64,000 nucleotides of DNA from Afipia massiliensis (lineage in GTDB: Bacteria > Pseudomonadota > Alphaproteobacteria > Rhizobiales > Xanthobacteraceae), in contig NZ_JACHIJ010000004.1 of assembly GCF_014203115.1 (NCBI RefSeq), forward strand, positions 186,001 through 250,000, in the 5' to 3' direction. The notes under the pieces were generated by a model that was not told where the DNA came from, did no database searches, and was given only the letters and a program-made list of their open reading frames with translations. The position numbers were made by a program, and so were the translations under genes. Below are positions 59,926 to 64,000 of this stretch, piece after piece (positions within the stretch are counted from its first letter, which is position 1; each line of letters begins with the position of its first letter).

Positions 59926-61770
59926 ATGATCGAAAATCGCAACACCATCCTCGCCGTCATCCTGTCGGGCCTTGTGCTGATCGCGTGGCAGTACATCTAC
60001 AATATCCCGCAGATGGAAAAGCAGCGCGCCGCGCAGCAGGCCGAACTGGCGCAAAAGCAGGCCGCCAATCCCGCGACGACTGCGCCGGGCGCGACCCCAA
60101 CTCCCGGAACCACGCCCACGGCTCCCGCGCAGCAGGCCGGCGCACCGACGACACCTGCGGCAGCGGCCGCGCCTGTGCAGCCCCGGCCCACCGTGATCGC
60201 GGCCTCGCCGCGCGTGAAGATCGAAACGCCCAGCATCAGCGGCAGCATCGCGCTGACCGGCGCGCGCATCGACGACGTCGCGCTGGTGAAATTCCGCGAG
60301 ACCGTCGATCCGAAGTCGCCGGCCATCGAGCTGTTCTCGCCGTCGGGCACCAAGGAGCCGTTCTACGCCGAGTTCGGGTTCGTGCCTTCGGCAGGCTCCA
60401 CGGTCAAAATGCCGACCAAGGACACCGTCTGGACGCAGGAAGGCACGGGCGCGCTGACGCCGGCGAAGCCGGTCACACTGAGCTGGAACAACGGCCAGGG
60501 CCTCACCTTCAAGCGCACCATTTCGATCGACGACAAGTACCTGTTCACGATCAAGGACGACGTGTCCAACGTCGGCGACGCTCCGGTTACGCTGTATCCG
60601 TTCGGCCTGATTTCGCGTCACGGCGTACCGCCGGTGTCGGGCTACTACATCCTGCATGAAGGCCTGATCGGCGTTCTCGGCGAGAAGGGCCTGCAGGAAT
60701 ACGGTTACAAGGCCATCGACGAGGCGAAGGCGGTCGAGTTCAAGGTCACCAATGCGTGGCTCGGCATCACCGACAAGTATTGGGCCGGCACGCTGCTGCC
60801 GAGCCCGAAGGCCAACGTTCAGGCGCGCTTCTCGTCGAACCTCGTCGGTACGCTGCGCACCTATCAGACCGATTACCTGCTCGACCCATTGACGGTTGCG
60901 ATCGGCGGCACGGCCACGACCACGACCAATCTGTTCGCCGGCGCCAAGGAAAACGCCGTGGTCGACACCTACGACAGGCAGCTCAGCCTCAACAAGTTCG
61001 ACCGCCTGATCGACTGGGGCTGGTTCTACTTCATCACCAAGCCGATGTTCTTCCTGATCGACTGGTTCTTCCACATCGTCGGCAACTTCGGCGTCGCGAT
61101 CCTCGCAGTAACGGTGCTGGTCAAGCTTGTGTTCTTCCCGCTCGCCAGCAAGTCCTATGCGTCGATGGCGAAGATGAAGGCCGTGCAGCCGCAGCTCGCC
61201 GCGTTGAAGGACAAGTATCCCGACGACAAGGTGAAGCAGCAACAGGAAATGATGGAGATCTACAAGAAGGAGAAGATCAACCCGATCGCGGGCTGTCTTC
61301 CGATTCTGATCCAGATCCCGGTGTTCTTCTCGCTCTACAAGGTTCTGTTCGTCACCATCGAAATGCGGCATGCGCCGTTCTTCGGCTGGATCAGGGATCT
61401 GTCGGCGCCGGACCCGACCAACCTGTTCAACCTGTTCGGCCTGCTGGCGTTCGATCCGACGCAGCTTCCGGTTCTCGGCTACTACCTGCATCTCGGCATC
61501 TGGCCGATCATCATGGGCATCACGATGTGGGTCCAGATGAAGCTGAACCCGACGCCGCCGGATCCGACGCAGAAGATGATCTTCGACTGGATGCCGCTGA
61601 TCTTCACCTTCATGCTTGCGGGCTTCCCCGCCGGTCTCGTGATCTACTGGGCCTGGAACAACCTGCTCTCGGTGCTACAGCAGGGCTACATCATGAACAA
61701 GAACGGCGCGAAAATCGAACTGTTCGACAACATCAAGACGACCTTCGCCGGTTCGAAGAAAACCACCTGA
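59926..61770 (+). CDS. yidC: Membrane protein insertase YidC
   Basis: 614 residues. Helix 1 at about 7-22 (TILAVILSGLVLIAWQYIY), a Pro/Ala/Thr linker, then the periplasmic beta domain (about 75-345), and the conserved five-helix core from about 360 (WGWFYFITKPMFFLIDWFFHIVGNFGVAILAVTVLVKLVFFPLASKSY) with the hydrophilic groove Arg/Lys and PMM..P motif-like GCLPILIQIPVFFSLYKVLF. It inserts inner-membrane proteins with or without SecYEG. Normal length for alphaproteobacteria. Confidence 0.97.
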   Translation: MIENRNTILAVILSGLVLIAWQYIYNIPQMEKQRAAQQAELAQKQAANPATTAPGATPTPGTTPTAPAQQAGAPTTPAAAAAPVQPRPTVIAASPRVKIETPSISGSIALTGARIDDVALVKFRETVDPKSPAIELFSPSGTKEPFYAEFGFVPSAGSTVKMPTKDTVWTQEGTGALTPAKPVTLSWNNGQGLTFKRTISIDDKYLFTIKDDVSNVGDAPVTLYPFGLISRHGVPPVSGYYILHEGLIGVLGEKGLQEYGYKAIDEAKAVEFKVTNAWLGITDKYWAGTLLPSPKANVQARFSSNLVGTLRTYQTDYLLDPLTVAIGGTATTTTNLFAGAKENAVVDTYDRQLSLNKFDRLIDWGWFYFITKPMFFLIDWFFHIVGNFGVAILAVTVLVKLVFFPLASKSYASMAKMKAVQPQLAALKDKYPDDKVKQQQEMMEIYKKEKINPIAGCLPILIQIPVFFSLYKVLFVTIEMRHAPFFGWIRDLSAPDPTNLFNLFGLLAFDPTQLPVLGYYLHLGIWPIIMGITMWVQMKLNPTPPDPTQKMIFDWMPLIFTFMLAGFPAGLVIYWAWNNLLSVLQQGYIMNKNGAKIELFDNIKTTFAGSKKTT

Positions 61771-61787
61771 CGTCTTTGCAATTCCAG

Positions 61788-61808
61788 CGCCCGGCGAACC
61801 GCCGGGCG
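61788..61808 (+). terminator. 9-bp hairpin between yidC and engB
   Basis: CGCCCGGCG pairs perfectly with CGCCGGGCG across an AAC loop, followed by TCTCAT. There is no T run, so it may be a processing or attenuation hairpin rather than a full terminator. Confidence 0.45.
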
Positions 61809-61830
61809 TCTCATATCCGAGTGCCTTCGC

Positions 61831-62496
61831 ATGACCGATAAAACCGATGCGGAGCTGATCGAAGCCGGGCGAAAGATCTTCGCCGGCGACTGGCAATTTT
61901 TCTGGGCCTCGCCATCGATCGAAGCACTGCCGCCGATGAAGGGCGTCGAAGTCGCTTTCGCCGGCCGCTCCAACGTCGGCAAGTCCAGCCTCATCAATGC
62001 GCTGACGGGCCGCAACGGGCTGGCGCGCACCTCGCATACGCCGGGGCGCACGCAAGAGCTGATCTTCTTCGAAGGCCCGACGCCTGCGGACGGCAAGGAC
62101 GCGGGGCTTCGGCTGGTGGACATGCCGGGCTACGGCTACGCCTCCGCCCCGAAAACCAAGGTCGCCTCGTGGACCATGCTGATTCACAAATTCCTGCAGG
62201 GCCGCGCCAATCTCGCCCGTGTTTACGTGCTGATCGACTCGCGCCACGGCTTCAAGGACGTCGACCACGACGTGCTGAAGACGCTCGACAAATCTGCAGT
62301 GAGCTATCAGGTGGTGCTGACCAAATCCGATCAGGTCAAGAAAGCCGAACTTGAAGAAACACTCACAGCGACCATCGCCGCGCTCTCCAAGCATCCGGCG
62401 GCGTTTCCGGAGGTGCTGGTGACATCGTCGCGCACCGGCAACGGCATGCCCGAGTTACGCGCCGCCATGATCCGCCTGCTCAGGGAGCGAGTTTAG
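61831..62496 (+). CDS. engB: Ribosome-biogenesis GTPase EngB (YihA)
   Basis: 221 residues with P-loop FAGRSNVGKSSLINALTGR (G1), TPGRTQELIFF (G2), LVDMPGYGYA (G3) and LTKSDQVKK (G4). EngB assists assembly of the 50S subunit. The family is about 200-220 residues. Placed after yidC as in many alphaproteobacteria. Confidence 0.95.
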   Translation: MTDKTDAELIEAGRKIFAGDWQFFWASPSIEALPPMKGVEVAFAGRSNVGKSSLINALTGRNGLARTSHTPGRTQELIFFEGPTPADGKDAGLRLVDMPGYGYASAPKTKVASWTMLIHKFLQGRANLARVYVLIDSRHGFKDVDHDVLKTLDKSAVSYQVVLTKSDQVKKAELEETLTATIAALSKHPAAFPEVLVTSSRTGNGMPELRAAMIRLLRERV

Positions 62497-62497
62497 G

Positions 62498-62570
62498 GCA
62501 TGATCCCGAAAAGCATGCCCTCGGGCTTGACCCGTGGGTGGGCACCGGTTTTCGGATAAGAACATGCCCG
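62498..62570. repeat. Intergenic repeat with CATGATCCCGAAAAG motif
   Basis: GCATGATCCCGAAAAGCATG starts at 62499, and GGCACCGGTTTTCGGATAAG with a terminal CATGC (to 62566) pairs with it as an inverted repeat. This is the well-known Bradyrhizobium/Rhodopseudomonas intergenic palindrome of this sequence type. It follows the engB stop. Confidence 0.75.
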
Positions 62571-62586
62571 ACCGGAAGGAAAAATA

Positions 62587-62967
62587 ATGACCCAGAATGG
62601 CGTATTGCGGCTTGCCGTTGTTCTTGCCGGGCTGATGGGCGCGGCCGGTGTGGTGCTGGCGGCGGCGTCCGCCCACCAGCCCGATGCGTCGCGACTGGCC
62701 TCCGCCTCGTCGATGCTGCTGTTCCACGCTAGCGCCGTGATCGGCGCGGCGCTGCTGACCGGGCACGGCATCGCCCAGCGGCACCTCGGCCTGACCGCGA
62801 CCTGTGGCTTCATCGTGGGCGCGGCGCTGTTCGCGGGCGATCTGGCGATGCGCCAGTATGCTGGTCACGGATTGTTCACAATGGCAGCACCAACCGGCGG
62901 CACGCTGCTGATCCTGAGCTGGCTGGTGCTGGCAATCGCCGCCGCCTGGCCGCGCCGCGCGGGCTGA
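62587..62967 (+). CDS. DUF423 membrane protein
   Basis: 126 residues with four hydrophobic helices: LAVVLAGLMGAAGVVLAAAS, ASSMLLFHASAVIGAALLT, GFIVGAALFAGDLAM and TGGTLLILSWLVLAIAAAW. The pattern H......A...A..G....H....L.A..FI.G...F.G......A is the DUF423 family, a conserved membrane protein with no established function. It lies alone between the repeat and argB. Confidence 0.85.
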   Translation: MTQNGVLRLAVVLAGLMGAAGVVLAAASAHQPDASRLASASSMLLFHASAVIGAALLTGHGIAQRHLGLTATCGFIVGAALFAGDLAMRQYAGHGLFTMAAPTGGTLLILSWLVLAIAAAWPRRAG

Positions 62968-63058
62968 CTTGCGCCCGCGGCGCTTTGCACGCCTCGCGCC
63001 AATCGGCTAAACCCTCGGCCAAATCTTCGCCAGCCCGCCGCGTGAACGAGAATTCTCC

Positions 63059-63958
63059 ATGATGGATCTGCCGCCAAATATCAGCCCGCAGGATCAGGCC
63101 CGCATCCTGTCGGAAGCTCTGCCGCACATGCAGCAGTACGACGAAGAAACCATTGTCATCAAATACGGCGGCCACGCCATGGGCGAGGAAAACCTCGCCC
63201 GGCAGTTCGCCCGCGATATCGTTTTGCTGGAGCAGACTGCGATCAATCCCGTGGTGGTGCACGGCGGCGGACCGCAGATCGCGGCGATGCTGACCCGGCT
63301 CGGCATCAAGTCGGAATTCGCATCCGGCCTGCGCATCACCGATGCGGCGACCATCGAGATCGTCGAGATGGTGCTGGCGGGATCGATCAACAAGCAGATC
63401 GTCAGCCACATCAACGAAGCCGGCGGAAAGGCCGTGGGCCTGTGCGGCAAGGACGGCAACATGGTGACCGCCACCAAGGCGACCCGCACCATGGTCGATC
63501 CCGGCTCCAACATCGAAAAGGTGGTGGACCTCGGCTTCGTCGGCGAACCCGACAAGGTGGATCTCACGCTGCTCAACCAGCTCATCGGCTATGAGCTGAT
63601 CCCGGTGCTGGCGCCGCTGGCGTCGTCCGCCAACGGCCAGACCTTCAACGTCAACGCCGACACGTTCGCAGGTGCCGTCGCCGGCGCGCTGAAGGCCAAG
63701 CGCCTGCTGCTGCTGACCGACGTGCCAGGCGTACTCGACAAGTCGAAGAAGCTCATTCCCGAACTGTCGATCAAGGACGCACGCAAGCTGATCGCCGACG
63801 GCACGATCTCGGGCGGCATGATCCCGAAGGTCGAGACCTGCATCTATTCGCTGGAAGCCGGTGTCGAGGGCGTGGTGATCATCGACGGCAAGACGCCGCA
63901 CGCGGTGCTGCTCGAACTGTTCACCAATCAGGGCACGGGAACGCTGATCCACAAGTGA
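63059..63958 (+). CDS. argB: Acetylglutamate kinase
   Basis: 299 residues. It phosphorylates N-acetylglutamate, second step of arginine synthesis. Motifs: [23 protein letters not shown] (nucleotide region), [18 protein letters not shown] (substrate region), [31 protein letters not shown] and [27 protein letters not shown]. The long form with an N-terminal helix is typical of arginine-feedback-sensitive enzymes. Start could be 63059 or the ATG three bases on. Confidence 0.96.
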   Translation: MMDLPPNISPQDQARILSEALPHMQQYDEETIVIKYGGHAMGEENLARQFARDIVLLEQTAINPVVVHGGGPQIAAMLTRLGIKSEFASGLRITDAATIEIVEMVLAGSINKQIVSHINEAGGKAVGLCGKDGNMVTATKATRTMVDPGSNIEKVVDLGFVGEPDKVDLTLLNQLIGYELIPVLAPLASSANGQTFNVNADTFAGAVAGALKAKRLLLLTDVPGVLDKSKKLIPELSIKDARKLIADGTISGGMIPKVETCIYSLEAGVEGVVIIDGKTPHAVLLELFTNQGTGTLIHK

Positions 63959-64000
63959 TACGGCCAAAACAATTCCCTCGCGATGTCGTCCCCGCGAAAG

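Noticed and set aside
59830-61491. 553-codon open frame opposite yidC
   Set aside because: Antisense shadow of a certain gene, with low-complexity Arg/Gly/Leu composition.
1-64000. CRISPR array
   Set aside because: No regularly spaced short direct repeats with unique spacers were seen.

Overview
The window reads as chromosome of an alphaproteobacterium of the Rhizobiales, most likely the Nitrobacteraceae/Bradyrhizobiaceae group (Bradyrhizobium, Rhodopseudomonas, Afipia, Nitrobacter). The evidence is the gene order zapA / 6S RNA / 5-formyl-THF cyclo-ligase, the tkt-gap-pgk-fba glycolytic run, rpmH-rnpA-yidC-engB-argB, small proteins typical of this group (DUF4164, DUF1127, DUF992, DUF2092, HdeA-like), and several of its usual palindromic intergenic repeats.

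Layout. 1-8 kb: end of a magnesium transporter (mgtE), yebC, a membrane-less chemoreceptor with a PilZ domain, a YmdB-type phosphoesterase, 5-formyl-THF cyclo-ligase, 6S RNA, zapA and its partner. 6.2-14.8 kb: transketolase, GAPDH, phosphoglycerate kinase, class II aldolase, a ThiE-like protein, a Sel1-repeat protein and an inositol monophosphatase. 14.8-27.6 kb: a lipid methyltransferase pair, a MotA/MotB-like ion-channel pair, two acetyltransferases, a thiolase, a DUF1127/LysR divergent pair, a BTAD-TolB-TPR regulator facing a methyltransferase, and an alpha/beta hydrolase. 27.8-34.9 kb: a one-strand block of small exported and outer-membrane proteins (HdeA, DUF992, DUF2092, Omp25-like, DUF1254, a membrane fusion protein). 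Two different proteins in this block share one C-terminal motif. 34.9-38.5 kb: an AraC remnant, a tandemly duplicated AraC regulator and a small membrane protein.

38,656-57,391: an 18.7 kb integrative element in the 3' half of a tRNA-Arg(ACG) gene, bounded by 47-bp perfect direct repeats, with its tyrosine recombinase next to the intact tRNA. It carries a RepA-like ATPase, an HK97-type prohead protease, an HNH nuclease, a P27-type small terminase, a tape-measure protein and a beta-helix tail protein. No capsid, portal, large terminase or tail-tube gene was recognised, so it is either a phage satellite that uses a helper or a reduced prophage. Cargo on the opposite strand includes a DUF2235 (Tle1-like) hydrolase with an unknown partner and a four-helix membrane protein. 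A highly structured RNA with two mutually exclusive folds lies in its control region.

57.4-64 kb: core chromosome resumes with tRNA-Arg, a sensor histidine kinase, rpmH, rnpA, yidC, engB, a DUF423 protein and argB.

All assignments come from reading the sequence; no database search was run.
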